Assembly (NCBI GenBank): GCA_029262415.1
Contig: JAJCZL010000078.1
Span: 1 to 64,000 of the forward strand
DNA length: 64,000 nt
Source of the DNA: Deltaproteobacteria bacterium
GTDB lineage: Bacteria > Desulfobacterota > Binatia > UBA1149 > JAJCZL01
Reading direction: 5' to 3'
Both the position numbers and the translations under genes were made by a program. Shown here in pieces: positions 29,047 to 38,838 of the stretch. Under the pieces are notes generated by a model. The model saw nothing but the letters and a program-made list of their open reading frames with translations, searched no databases and was not told the DNA's origin. Position 1 is the stretch's first letter; every line of letters begins with the position of its first letter.

Positions 29047-29697
29047 ATGGTACCCGCATTTCTTCGCAGGCTCTTGACGTTGGCTCGCGGAGTAACGCTC
29101 GGCCTCTCGGAAGAGTCGGCCGGTAACGATCCTATAGCGCTGTTCGGACGCTGGTTCGATGCCGCAAGAAAAGCCGGAATTCCGCTGTACGAGGCGGTTG
29201 TCGTGGCGACGGCAACCAAAGACGCTGTTCCTTCGGCTCGCACGATGCTGTTGAAAGGCCACGGGGAAGACGGGTTCTTGTTCTTCACCGACTATCGGAG
29301 TCGTAAAGCAATTGAATTGGACGAGAATCCCAAGGCCGCGCTCGTGTTCCACTGGCCGGCGTTGCAAAGACAGATACGAGTTGAAGGTGTGGTCGAGAAG
29401 CTATCGGGCGAAGCCTCGGCGGCTTACTTCCAATCCCGGCCGCGCGGTAGCCGCATAGGGGCCTGGGCTTCGGTGCAGAGCACTGTGCTGGCAAACCGCG
29501 AGCAGTTGGAACAACGCGTGCGCAAACGCGAGCGGGAGTTCGCTGGTCGAGACGTGCCGCTGCCGCCGTTCTGGGGCGGCTTTCGCGTGACCCCTGTCAG
29601 CATCGAGTTTTGGCAGGGACGAATCAACCGGCTTCATGATCGTGTACGTTTCACGAAGGAGGCGGGGCGCTGGCGGCGCCAACGGTTGGCACCTTAA
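29047..29697 (+). CDS. pdxH: Pyridoxamine/pyridoxine 5'-phosphate oxidase
   Basis: A 216-residue FMN enzyme that oxidises pyridoxine or pyridoxamine phosphate to pyridoxal phosphate with oxygen. SARTMLLKGHGEDGFLFFTDY and SRKAIELDENPKAALVFHW bind FMN. SRPRGSRIGAWAS is conserved, and the C-terminus has EFWQGRINRLHDR (normally EFWQGRPNRLHDR) ending in LAP. ATG 29047 is chosen: GGGGAGAGG lies eight bases upstream. It is a monocistronic-looking gene. Confidence 0.95.
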   Translation: MVPAFLRRLLTLARGVTLGLSEESAGNDPIALFGRWFDAARKAGIPLYEAVVVATATKDAVPSARTMLLKGHGEDGFLFFTDYRSRKAIELDENPKAALVFHWPALQRQIRVEGVVEKLSGEASAAYFQSRPRGSRIGAWASVQSTVLANREQLEQRVRKREREFAGRDVPLPPFWGGFRVTPVSIEFWQGRINRLHDRVRFTKEAGRWRRQRLAP

Positions 29698-29860
29698 GAG
29701 TTCGCCGATCTAGGCGATAACGATCGCGGGCCCTTGTTACGACCGCTGCGGCCTGTGATTCTGATAGAAGCGGCGCGAAGGGGTGGTGGTGGACGGCTGC
29801 GACCGGGGTTGAGCGTGCTTGTCGAAGCGATTTACGCCCATGCTGGAACGAGAAAGTACC

Positions 29861-32800
29861 ATGCGCCGCTTCCGACGCGCCGCAGCACCTAGACGTAGGA
29901 CCCGACGCGGACGGATCGGCGGCGCGGTCGCGGTCGTTGCCATCGCGCTAAGTCTCGCTCTTCCAACCGCCGCCGACGCCGTTCAAGGTGACTGCGGCCA
30001 ACCCATCACCGACGGTGCGGTGCCGGCCGCAACCGATTCGCTCTTCATTTTGCTCACTGCCGTAGGCTCACGAGTCTGCGAACTCTGTGTCTGCGATCTG
30101 AACGGCAACGGCACCATCTCAGCAACCGACGCGCTGGGTGTCTTACGATTGGCCGTGGGCGCCGAGGTGCCGCGCGACTGTCCGAACAATTGCACGCAAG
30201 GTTGCGGCGACGGCGTCACCGATGCGCTGCGCGAAGAGTGCGACGACGGCGGTGAATCGGCCGCCTGCGACCTCAACTGCACCTTGTCGCGCTGTGGCGA
30301 CGGTACGGTTAACAACACATCGGGCGAACAGTGCGACGAGCGCGGCGAGGCAGCTACTTGCGACCCCGACTGCACGCTCGCCGAATGCGGCGACGGCACA
30401 CTTAACACCGCGGCCGGAGAACAATGCGACGACGGCGGTCTCGCCGACGGCGACGGCTGTGACTCAAACTGCACGACCACGCGCTGCGGCAACGGGATCA
30501 CGGCCGGTTCCGAGGAATGCGACGACGCTGGTGTGTCCGCCGCCTGCGACACCGATTGCACCTTCGCCGTCTGCGGAGACGGCAAGCGTAACCGTACATC
30601 GGGCGAAGAGTGCGACGATGGCGGCGATTCTGTCGGTTGCGACGGCGATTGCACATTCGTCGCCTGCGGCGACGGTTTTGCGAACCCCGCCGCGGGTGAA
30701 CAGTGTGATGACGGCGGCACGGCTGACGGCGACGGCTGCGATTCCGACTGTACGCTGACGGCCTGCGGGAACGGCATCGTAACCTTCGGTGAATTCTGCG
30801 ACGACGCCGGCGAGAGCGCGGTTTGCGACGCCAATTGTACGGCTGCGGCTTGCGGTGACGCGACCCAAAACACCTCAGCCGGTGAACAGTGCGACGATGG
30901 CAATCGCGGCGACGCCGACGGCTGCGATTCGAACTGCCGGACCACGGGCTGCCCGAACGGCGTCGTCACAGCCGGTGAGTTCTGCGACGATGGAGCAGCC
31001 ACGGCCGGCTGCGACGCTGATTGTACCGCGGTGGTCTGCGGTGACGGACTTGCCAACGCAGCTGCCGGCGAGCAGTGCGATGACGGCAACAACATCGACG
31101 CAGACGGCTGTGACTCCGACTGCACCGTAACTGCCTGCGGTAACAGCATCGTGACCACGGGCGAACAATGCGACGACGGCGGCGCCTCCGCTACCTGCGA
31201 CCCCGACTGCACGCCGACACTCTGTGGCGACGGGCTAGCCAATGCAGCAGCGGGCGAGCAATGCGATACCGCCGCCGTCTCAGCGTCATGCGACGGCGAC
31301 TGCACGCTGGTGATCTGCGGCGACGGCACCCTCAACCTCGCCTCCGGTGAGGACTGCGACGATGGCAATGACGTCTCGGGTGACGGTTGCGACTCTAACT
31401 GCACAGCGACCGGGTGCGGGAACAGAGTCGTCTCTAGCGGCGAACAGTGCGACGGGGGAGGCGAGACGGCGCTGTGTAACACCGATTGCACAGTGGCGAC
31501 TTGTGGCGACGGCAAGCCCAACACTAGTGCCGACGAGAGCTGCGACGACGGCAACCTGACCAACGGAGACGGCTGCGACAGTAACTGCACGCCGACCGCC
31601 TGCGGCAACGGCATCGTGACCGCCGGTGAGGCCTGCGACGATGCCGGTGAATCAGTAACGTGCGATGCCGATTGCACGGCTAGCGCTTGTGGTGACGGCA
31701 CTCTCAACGTTCTCGCCCAAGAGTCTTGCGACGACGGCGGCGAATCCCCTGACTGTAACGCCGACTGTACGCCTGCGCGCTGCGGCGATTCGGTCGTTAA
31801 CTCCAGCGCTGGCGAAGCATGCGACAACGGGACAGCGACGGCAGACTGTGACATCGATTGCACGGCTCCGGCCTGCGGCGACGGGCTGACTAACGCGGCG
31901 GCGGGCGAGGTTTGCGACGACGGCGGCGCGGGCAGTTCGTTCTGTAACACCGACTGCACGGCGGTCGTGTGCGGCGACGGCGTCGTGAACGTAGCAGCCG
32001 GCGAGGTCTGCGATGACGGCAATGTAGTAGACGGCGACGGTTGTGACTCCAATTGCACGGTAACCGCCTGTGGAAACGCTGTCGCCACGACAGGCGAGGC
32101 CTGCGATGACGGCGGCAACTCGGCCGACTGCAACGCCGACTGCACGCCGGCAGTGTGCGGCGACGCGATCACCAACGGCGCTGCCGGCGAAGAATGCGAC
32201 GACGGCAATCAGGCCAACGCCGATGGGTGTGACGCCAACTGTCGTCCCACGGGCTGCGGAAACGGCATCGTTACTACGGGTGAGCTGTGTGATGCGGCTG
32301 GCGAATCCGCCGACTGCAACGCCGATTGCACGCCGGCCGTGTGCGGTGACGGCATCATCAACGCCGCCCGTCTCGAGGATTGCGAAGACGGAAATCTCAT
32401 CGACGGTGACGGCTGCGACTCGAACTGCCGTATGACCGGCTGTGGCAACGGCCATGTGACCGACGGCGAGCAATGCGACGATGGCGGAGCTTCGCCGTGG
32501 TGTGACGAAGACTGCACGGTACGCGTCTGCGGTGACGGGACCATCAATGAGGCGGGCGAGGAGAGCTGCGACCATGGTCGCGAGACAGCCGCCTGCGATG
32601 GCGACTGCACCGAAGCCTTCTGCGGCGACGGCCACACCAACCCGGTCGCCGCGGAATCCTGCGACGACGCCGGCGACTCACCCGCTTGCGACGCCGACTG
32701 CAGCTCGGCGGTCTGCGGCGACGGCACTACCAACCCCGGAGCCGGCGAAGATTGCGACGACATCGACGAGTCAACGACCTGCGACATCGACTGTAGCGCT

Positions 32801-34375
32801 GCAGTGTGCGGCGACGGGCTCCGCAACGTACTAGCGGGCGAGCTTTGCGATGCTGCGGCCTCGGAATTCGGCGACGGCTGCGACCCGGATTGCGTACCGT
32901 CGCTGCTGTGCGGCAACGGTCTGCGCGACCCACTCGAAGACTGCGACGACGGCAACACCGACACAGGGGATGGCTGCGATGACCGCTGCAAGAGAGAGGA
33001 CTGCGGGCGCGTCGGCGGCGCCGTTATTTGCCTCGGCTGCCCTGACGGTATGCAGCCCGATGCTTCACGCGCGGCCTGCGAGTGCGCACCCGGCTTCGCA
33101 GCGACGGCTTCGGGCTGCAGCGACATTGACGAATGCGCGCTCGGCACAGACGCCTGTGCCGACGCGACTCGCTGCGTAAACACCGAGGGCAACTACGCTT
33201 GTGCTATCGATTGCACGCAAGACGCATTCGAGGACGCGCTGGCCGTGTGTGGCGCACCGAGCGGCACCATTGTCTTTGACTGTAGCGACACGACGATTCC
33301 GATCGTCCATCTTCCGGGCAGCGATGCCCGGCGCATCTCGTGCCCCGGCCTGGTCATAGACGGCCTCGACCGCAACATCGCATTCGAACTCGCTCCTCTG
33401 TGTTTCGAAAAGCCGTTGCCTCCGGGCGACTGCGTCGGCACGCCGAACGCGGACGGCAGCTGCGAGTGCCCGAATGTCGACGACGGGGCAGGGTTCCTGA
33501 CGCTCTTGGGCGACAACATGACCGTGCGCAACCTTACGGTGCACGGCTTCTTCGAGGGAGTGCAAGCCGCGGCCGGCAACGCCACAGTGAGCGATGTCAC
33601 ATTCATCCGACAGTGCGACGATTCCTTCGGCAACATTGGCAACGGAAGCGGCAATATATTCGAGCGCATTCTCGTGCGAGACGGCTGCGACAAATGCGCG
33701 CAGAACAACGGCGACATCACCCAAACCGACGCCGACCCACGTATGCGCGGTCATTTCACCACCACGTTCCGTGACATCGACTTCCTCTCTTGCAGCCAGC
33801 CACTACGCATCGTCGGTGGCGGGCGTTACCTTGTTGATGGCGCGCGTATGATCGACGAAGGCAAAGCCGGGTTCGATTGCCAGGGGCCGCGCTTTAGTAC
33901 GCCGGAAACCGAGCCGCTCGTCGTCCATGTGACGGGCTCAGAGATACGCGGCTGCCGTCGCGGCATGCGCTTCACCGGGTTCGCACAAGGTCTCATCAAT
34001 CAAACCGAGATCACCGACTCTGCTCTGCGCGGCCTGCTCGTAGGGGGCAACGCGCGCGCGCGGCTTTGGCGCAATCGTATCGTCGGTAACGGCGGAGACA
34101 TCAGTTCGGAAGCGGGCCTCGGTGGTGTTGCAGTGACCGACGGCGGTGTCGTCGATGTCGGTGGCGGCGCCGTCGAAATTGACGGCAGCGTGGAACCGAG
34201 CCCGGGCGAAAATGCCCTATGCGCGAACGTTGCCTTCACCCGTGGCCTGCGCGATCTGGACAACCTGACCGACCGGGTCGCTCACGCCGAGCGCAACTAC
34301 TGGTGCAGTCTCAACCCAGCCGAGCGCATCGACGGTCCTAGCGAGTTCATTCCTTTCCTCTTCGAAGCCCCCTAA
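29861..34375 (+). CDS. Large secreted Cys-rich repeat protein with dockerin-like and beta-helix regions
   Basis: A 1504-residue protein. It has a long Arg-rich N-region and a signal peptide (VAVVAIALSLALPTAADA). A dockerin-like segment follows with one intact Ca-loop, DLNGNGTISATDALGVLRLAVG, and a degenerate earlier half, ATDSLFILLTAVG. Thirty DUF4215/myxobacterial disulfide repeats occupy most of the protein, typically CGDG-N-AGEQCDDGN-DGCDSNC. After them comes a calcium-binding EGF-like module (DIDECALGTDAC). The last 380 residues look like a right-handed parallel beta-helix of pectate-lyase type (GDNMTVRNLTVHGFFEG, TFRDIDFLSC). Lack of free-Cys constraints suggests an exported, disulfide-bonded surface or extracellular fibre. 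The exact start is uncertain: ATG 29840 or TTG 29819 also fit. Confidence 0.85.
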   Translation: MRRFRRAAAPRRRTRRGRIGGAVAVVAIALSLALPTAADAVQGDCGQPITDGAVPAATDSLFILLTAVGSRVCELCVCDLNGNGTISATDALGVLRLAVGAEVPRDCPNNCTQGCGDGVTDALREECDDGGESAACDLNCTLSRCGDGTVNNTSGEQCDERGEAATCDPDCTLAECGDGTLNTAAGEQCDDGGLADGDGCDSNCTTTRCGNGITAGSEECDDAGVSAACDTDCTFAVCGDGKRNRTSGEECDDGGDSVGCDGDCTFVACGDGFANPAAGEQCDDGGTADGDGCDSDCTLTACGNGIVTFGEFCDDAGESAVCDANCTAAACGDATQNTSAGEQCDDGNRGDADGCDSNCRTTGCPNGVVTAGEFCDDGAATAGCDADCTAVVCGDGLANAAAGEQCDDGNNIDADGCDSDCTVTACGNSIVTTGEQCDDGGASATCDPDCTPTLCGDGLANAAAGEQCDTAAVSASCDGDCTLVICGDGTLNLASGEDCDDGNDVSGDGCDSNCTATGCGNRVVSSGEQCDGGGETALCNTDCTVATCGDGKPNTSADESCDDGNLTNGDGCDSNCTPTACGNGIVTAGEACDDAGESVTCDADCTASACGDGTLNVLAQESCDDGGESPDCNADCTPARCGDSVVNSSAGEACDNGTATADCDIDCTAPACGDGLTNAAAGEVCDDGGAGSSFCNTDCTAVVCGDGVVNVAAGEVCDDGNVVDGDGCDSNCTVTACGNAVATTGEACDDGGNSADCNADCTPAVCGDAITNGAAGEECDDGNQANADGCDANCRPTGCGNGIVTTGELCDAAGESADCNADCTPAVCGDGIINAARLEDCEDGNLIDGDGCDSNCRMTGCGNGHVTDGEQCDDGGASPWCDEDCTVRVCGDGTINEAGEESCDHGRETAACDGDCTEAFCGDGHTNPVAAESCDDAGDSPACDADCSSAVCGDGTTNPGAGEDCDDIDESTTCDIDCSAAVCGDGLRNVLAGELCDAAASEFGDGCDPDCVPSLLCGNGLRDPLEDCDDGNTDTGDGCDDRCKREDCGRVGGAVICLGCPDGMQPDASRAACECAPGFAATASGCSDIDECALGTDACADATRCVNTEGNYACAIDCTQDAFEDALAVCGAPSGTIVFDCSDTTIPIVHLPGSDARRISCPGLVIDGLDRNIAFELAPLCFEKPLPPGDCVGTPNADGSCECPNVDDGAGFLTLLGDNMTVRNLTVHGFFEGVQAAAGNATVSDVTFIRQCDDSFGNIGNGSGNIFERILVRDGCDKCAQNNGDITQTDADPRMRGHFTTTFRDIDFLSCSQPLRIVGGGRYLVDGARMIDEGKAGFDCQGPRFSTPETEPLVVHVTGSEIRGCRRGMRFTGFAQGLINQTEITDSALRGLLVGGNARARLWRNRIVGNGGDISSEAGLGGVAVTDGGVVDVGGGAVEIDGSVEPSPGENALCANVAFTRGLRDLDNLTDRVAHAERNYWCSLNPAERIDGPSEFIPFLFEAP
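30203..33000 (+). repeat. Thirty coding repeats of DUF4215 type
   Basis: I counted 30 successive Cys-rich units of about 29-33 residues. Long units (with DGCDSNCT) often alternate with short units (CGNGIVTTGEQCDDGGESADCDADCT-like, shown as a pattern), giving a two-unit super-period of about 185 bp in much of the array. Six Cys per unit is usual. Copies differ at many positions, so this is old duplication with divergence rather than recent expansion. Confidence 0.85.
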
Positions 34376-34380
34376 ACGCG

Positions 34381-34415
34381 ACGCACGTCGCGGGAGCGCG
34401 GGCGCTCCCATGCGT
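34381..34415 (+). terminator. Hairpin after the repeat-protein gene
   Basis: GGGAGCGC (34392-34399) and GCGCTCCC (34402-34409) form a perfect stem, and ACGCA/TGCGT (34381-34385, 34411-34415) can add an outer stem. It lies just after the stop codon, but there is no T-run, so it is a structural end rather than a clear intrinsic terminator. Confidence 0.45.
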
Positions 34416-34591
34416 CAACAAATGCTGTCCCTAGACTACATTCTTCGAGCCCACTCTTTACAAGACCGGTTTTGTAAGGTGACGTACTCCCCTGAAAACT
34501 CTGCGTTCCATCTGTTCGGCAGGCTGGCTATGGGTTGCTGTGAGTCGTCTTCGCTGGATGGACTGGGGCCTGTTGGCCGGCCGTGCAATCG

Positions 34592-34620
34592 TTGACACCC
34601 TGCGCCGTAAGGAGTACTGA
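34592..34620 (+). promoter_or_regulatory. Putative pyr operon promoter
   Basis: TTGACA at 34592-34597 is a perfect -35. Seventeen bases later TACTGA at 34615-34620 is a poor -10. A start near 34627 would place the whole PyrR-type leader in the transcript, which supports the location. Confidence 0.4.
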
Positions 34621-34644
34621 TCGCCGAGTTCGAACAAGAACGAG

Positions 34645-34678
34645 CCTTTAAAGCCGGTCCGTGAGAGGCCGGGAAGGG
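34645..34678 (+). promoter_or_regulatory. PyrR-binding loop in pyr leader RNA
   Basis: The sequence from CCTTTAA through TCCGTGAGAGG to GGGAAGGG closely follows the PyrR-binding consensus: a lower stem CCTT/AAGG, an upper CGG/CCG stem, and the conserved TCC-G-GAGAGG loop. It lies about 130 bases upstream of pyrR. GTGAGAGG (34661-34668) is complementary, with one bulged A, to CCCTCAC in the 5' arm of the downstream terminator. So the loop and the terminator are mutually exclusive with an antiterminator. PyrR with UMP would hold this loop closed and allow termination. Confidence 0.82.
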
Positions 34679-34732
34679 TCGCACTCGTGAAGCGGTACAC
34701 AGATCTCGCCCATCTCGATTGTCTTCAGCTAC

Positions 34733-34761
34733 CCTCACCGGGTGTACGGTGGGGTTTTTTT
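34733..34761 (+). terminator. Attenuator terminator upstream of pyrR
   Basis: CCTCACCG (34733-34740), a 6-base loop and CGGTGGGG (34747-34754) form an 8-bp stem with one G-U pair, followed by seven T. It lies between the PyrR-binding loop and the pyrR start, as an attenuator should. Confidence 0.85.
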
Positions 34762-34810
34762 GTGCCCAAAGCGCAGACCGGTCGGGCGGACGAGGAGAGG
34801 ACTCCTAGGC

Positions 34811-35359
34811 GTGGCTAACGGCAAACTCATTATGGATGCGGCGCAGATGCGCCGTGCACTCGCGCGCATTGCCCACGAGATCGTCGAGCAGACCGACGAT
34901 CCGCAGACGCTGTGTTTTGTCGGCGTCCGTACCCACGGTGTCCCGTTGGCCAGGCGGATTGCGGCGATGATCGGCCAACTGGAGTCGTGCGACCCTCCGG
35001 TCGGCGCGATGGATATCACTTTGTATCGCGACGACACCGGTCGCCAAGGTGCTTCGGCGCATATTGAACCGACCGAGATCCCTTTCGACATCAAAGACAC
35101 CACCGTAGTGCTCGTCGATGACGTTCTCTACACCGGACGCACGATTCGCAGCGCGCTCGACGCTTTGGTCGATCTTGGGCGACCTGCACGCGTGCGTCTC
35201 GCGGTCCTCGTCGATCGCGGACACCGCGAGCTGCCGATCCGGGCAGACTTCGTCGGCAAGAACGTCCCTACCGGCCGCAACCAACGGGTGCGGGTAAACC
35301 TGGAAGAGCTCGACGACGGCGGAGACGCTGTTTTCCTCGAGGAGGCTGCCGATGGCTGA
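34811..35359 (+). CDS. pyrR: PyrR regulator/uracil phosphoribosyltransferase
   Basis: A 182-residue protein that binds pyr leader RNA when UMP is high, and may also make UMP from uracil. [16 protein letters not shown] is the flexible region, [10 protein letters not shown] and [23 protein letters not shown] (in part) carry the PRPP-binding loop, and [18 protein letters not shown] is a PyrR signature. The GTG at 34811 is chosen. An in-frame ATG at 34742 lies inside the attenuator hairpin and is rejected. Overlaps pyrB by eight bases. Confidence 0.95.
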   Translation: MANGKLIMDAAQMRRALARIAHEIVEQTDDPQTLCFVGVRTHGVPLARRIAAMIGQLESCDPPVGAMDITLYRDDTGRQGASAHIEPTEIPFDIKDTTVVLVDDVLYTGRTIRSALDALVDLGRPARVRLAVLVDRGHRELPIRADFVGKNVPTGRNQRVRVNLEELDDGGDAVFLEEAADG

Positions 35360-36359
35360 AGGAGAACGGCAACGGCGTCACCTGCTCGGCCTCAACGGTG
35401 TTTCCGCCGCCGACTTGATAGTCTTACTCGATACCGCCGAGGCGCTTGCAGAAGTCTCGCGTAGAGAGGTGAAGAAGCTTCCTACGTTGCGCGGCAAGAC
35501 GGTCATCAACCTGTTCATGGAGAACAGCACACGTACGCGGATAAGTTTCGAGATCGCCGCTAAGCGCTTGTCGGCCGATTCTATCAACGTCTCGGCGGCT
35601 GGTTCGAGTATCTCGAAGGGCGAGACGCTGGCCGACACCGCGCGCAACCTGGCAGCGATGTCGCCCGATGCGATTGTGATCAGACATCCGTCGGCGGGAG
35701 CGGCGCGTCTGCTTGCCGATATCGTCGATTGCTCGATCATCAACGCGGGCGACGGTTGGCACGAACATCCTACACAAGCGCTTCTCGATATCTTGACTAT
35801 TCGTCAGTACAAACGTGAGATTGCGGGTCTGACGGTGACGATCGTCGGCGACATCCTGCACTCGCGTGTGGCGCGCTCCAACGTCTTCGGCCTGCTGACC
35901 CTCGGAGCGCGGGTGCGTGTCTCGGGACCGCCGACGCTGTTGCCACCCGAGTTCGCCGCACTGGGCGTCGAAATCGAGTACGACTTGGCCGCAGCCGTCG
36001 CCGATTCGGATGTCGTGATGATGCTGCGCATTCAGCGCGAACGGCAGGGCGAGAATTTCTTCCCGAGTCTGGATGAGTACGCCCACTACTACTGCCTCAC
36101 TGAAGAGATCCTCGCCGAAGCCAAGCCCGACGTGATCATCTTGCATCCGGGGCCGATGAACCGCGGTATCGAAATCTCCAGCGGTGTCGCCGATGGACCA
36201 TATTCCGTAATGATGAATCAGGTCGCCAATGGAGTGGCGATGCGTATGGCGGTGCTCTACCAGCTGATCGTTCCCGGTGCCGACGGCATCCGCGGCAGCA
36301 AGCTGGCCCACCCGCCGAAAAAATCACTACCGCGGCTCGACGCAGGAGGCGCGGCGTGA
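35352..36359 (+). CDS. pyrB: Aspartate carbamoyltransferase catalytic subunit
   Basis: A 335-residue enzyme joining carbamoyl phosphate and aspartate. [18 protein letters not shown] binds carbamoyl phosphate, HPTQALLDI is conserved, and [13 protein letters not shown] binds aspartate. No pyrI-type regulatory chain is seen. The chain is slightly longer than the 310-residue average because of a 20-residue basic and Gly-rich C-terminus. Confidence 0.96.
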   Translation: MAEGERQRRHLLGLNGVSAADLIVLLDTAEALAEVSRREVKKLPTLRGKTVINLFMENSTRTRISFEIAAKRLSADSINVSAAGSSISKGETLADTARNLAAMSPDAIVIRHPSAGAARLLADIVDCSIINAGDGWHEHPTQALLDILTIRQYKREIAGLTVTIVGDILHSRVARSNVFGLLTLGARVRVSGPPTLLPPEFAALGVEIEYDLAAAVADSDVVMMLRIQRERQGENFFPSLDEYAHYYCLTEEILAEAKPDVIILHPGPMNRGIEISSGVADGPYSVMMNQVANGVAMRMAVLYQLIVPGADGIRGSKLAHPPKKSLPRLDAGGAA

Positions 36360-37656
36360 GCGCCGGAGCGACCCGTCCGCCCACGGTTATTCGTGGCGGC
36401 CGCGTATTGGATCCCTCAAGGGGATTTGACGAGACCGCCGATGTCCTTATCGAAGACGGCCGTATCGCGGCGATCGACAAACCCGGGCTGATTCAGGCCG
36501 AAGCGGCCGATGTGATCGACGCGGCCGGCAAGATAGTCGCGCCGGGTTTGATCGACATGCACGTGCATCTTCGCGAGCCCGGCTATGAGTACAAGGAAAC
36601 CATCGCATCGGGCTGTATGTCGGCAGTCGTCGGCGGCGTGACCTCGGTTGCCTGCATGGCCAACACCAACCCGGTCAACGATAGCGGTGCGGTGACCAGC
36701 TTTATCCGTGAACGTGCAGCGACAGCCGGGCTTGCCAACGTATTTCCGATCGGTGCGGTTTCGCTCGGGTTGCAGGGCGAAAAGCTTGCCGAGTTCGGTG
36801 AAATGTTCGAGGCAGGTATCGTCGCGGTCAGCGACGACGGTTTCTCGATCATGAACAGCCATCTCATGCGTTGTGCTCTGGAGTACGCGAAGCTGTTCGC
36901 TATCCCGGTGATCGTTCACGAAGAAGACAACTGCTTGTGTGCCAACGGAGTGGTGAACGAGGGTGTCACTGCCATTCAGCTGGGATTGCCGGGAATGCCG
37001 GCGGCGGGTGAGTCTGCGATGGTGGCGCGTGACATCGAGTTGGCACGCGCCACGCGCGGCCGCTTGCACATCGCGCATCTCTCGGTCGCCGAGTCGCTGG
37101 AGATGGTTCGGCGTGCCAAGGATGAAGGCCTCAACGTCACTGCCGAGGTATCGCCTCACCATCTGATGCTCGATGAACGCGCGGTTATCGGTTACAACAC
37201 CAACGCCAAGATGAAGCCGCCGTTGCGCACCGCCAAGGACGTTGCGGCTCTGCGTGAGGGGCTTGCCGATGGAACCATCGACACCATCGCAACCGATCAC
37301 GCGCCGCACCACCGCGATGAGAAGACCGTACAGTTCGATGCGGCTGCGTTCGGGATCGTCGGGTTGGAGACGCTGCTACCGTTGTGTCTCGAACTCGTCC
37401 AGCGCGGTGAACTGAAACTCGAAAGGATGATCGAAGCCTTGACGGTTGCCCCGGCGCGAAACTTGAATATCGACCGCGGGACGCTCGCGATCGGTGCCGT
37501 CGCCGATGTGGTGGTTTTCGACCCCCGCAAGAGTTGGACGCTGCGCGCGACAGAACTCGCGTCGAAGAGCCACAACACCCCGTTTGACGGTTGGGATCTG
37601 CAAGGCAAAGTCACCCACACATTGGTTGGCGGCAGGCAGGTATGGGAGGACGAATC

Positions 37657-37660
<4 letters not shown>
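36356..37660 (+). CDS. pyrC: Dihydroorotase
   Basis: A 434-residue amidohydrolase that closes carbamoyl aspartate to dihydroorotate. [17 protein letters not shown] holds the first metal-binding His pair and RxP signature. [10 protein letters not shown] and [12 protein letters not shown] hold further His/Asp ligands. The active metal site is complete, so it is a real type I enzyme and not an inactive PyrX. GTG start overlapping the pyrB stop. Confidence 0.95.
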
Positions 37661-38826
<1,166 letters not shown>

Positions 38827-38838
38827 GGAGCCGGCACG

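Noticed and set aside
30203-33000. Regular DNA repeats resembling a CRISPR array
   Set aside because: The repeats are in frame, diverged and encode a consistent Cys pattern; there are no unique spacers or cas genes.
29983-33192. Long minus-strand open frames (741 and 327 codons) opposite the repeat protein
   Set aside because: They mirror the Cys-rich repeats, are rich in Ser, Pro and Gln from reverse-read codons, and have no signal or family features.
34742-34810. Upstream extension of pyrR to ATG 34742
   Set aside because: This ATG lies in the terminator hairpin; the GTG at 34811 matches family length.
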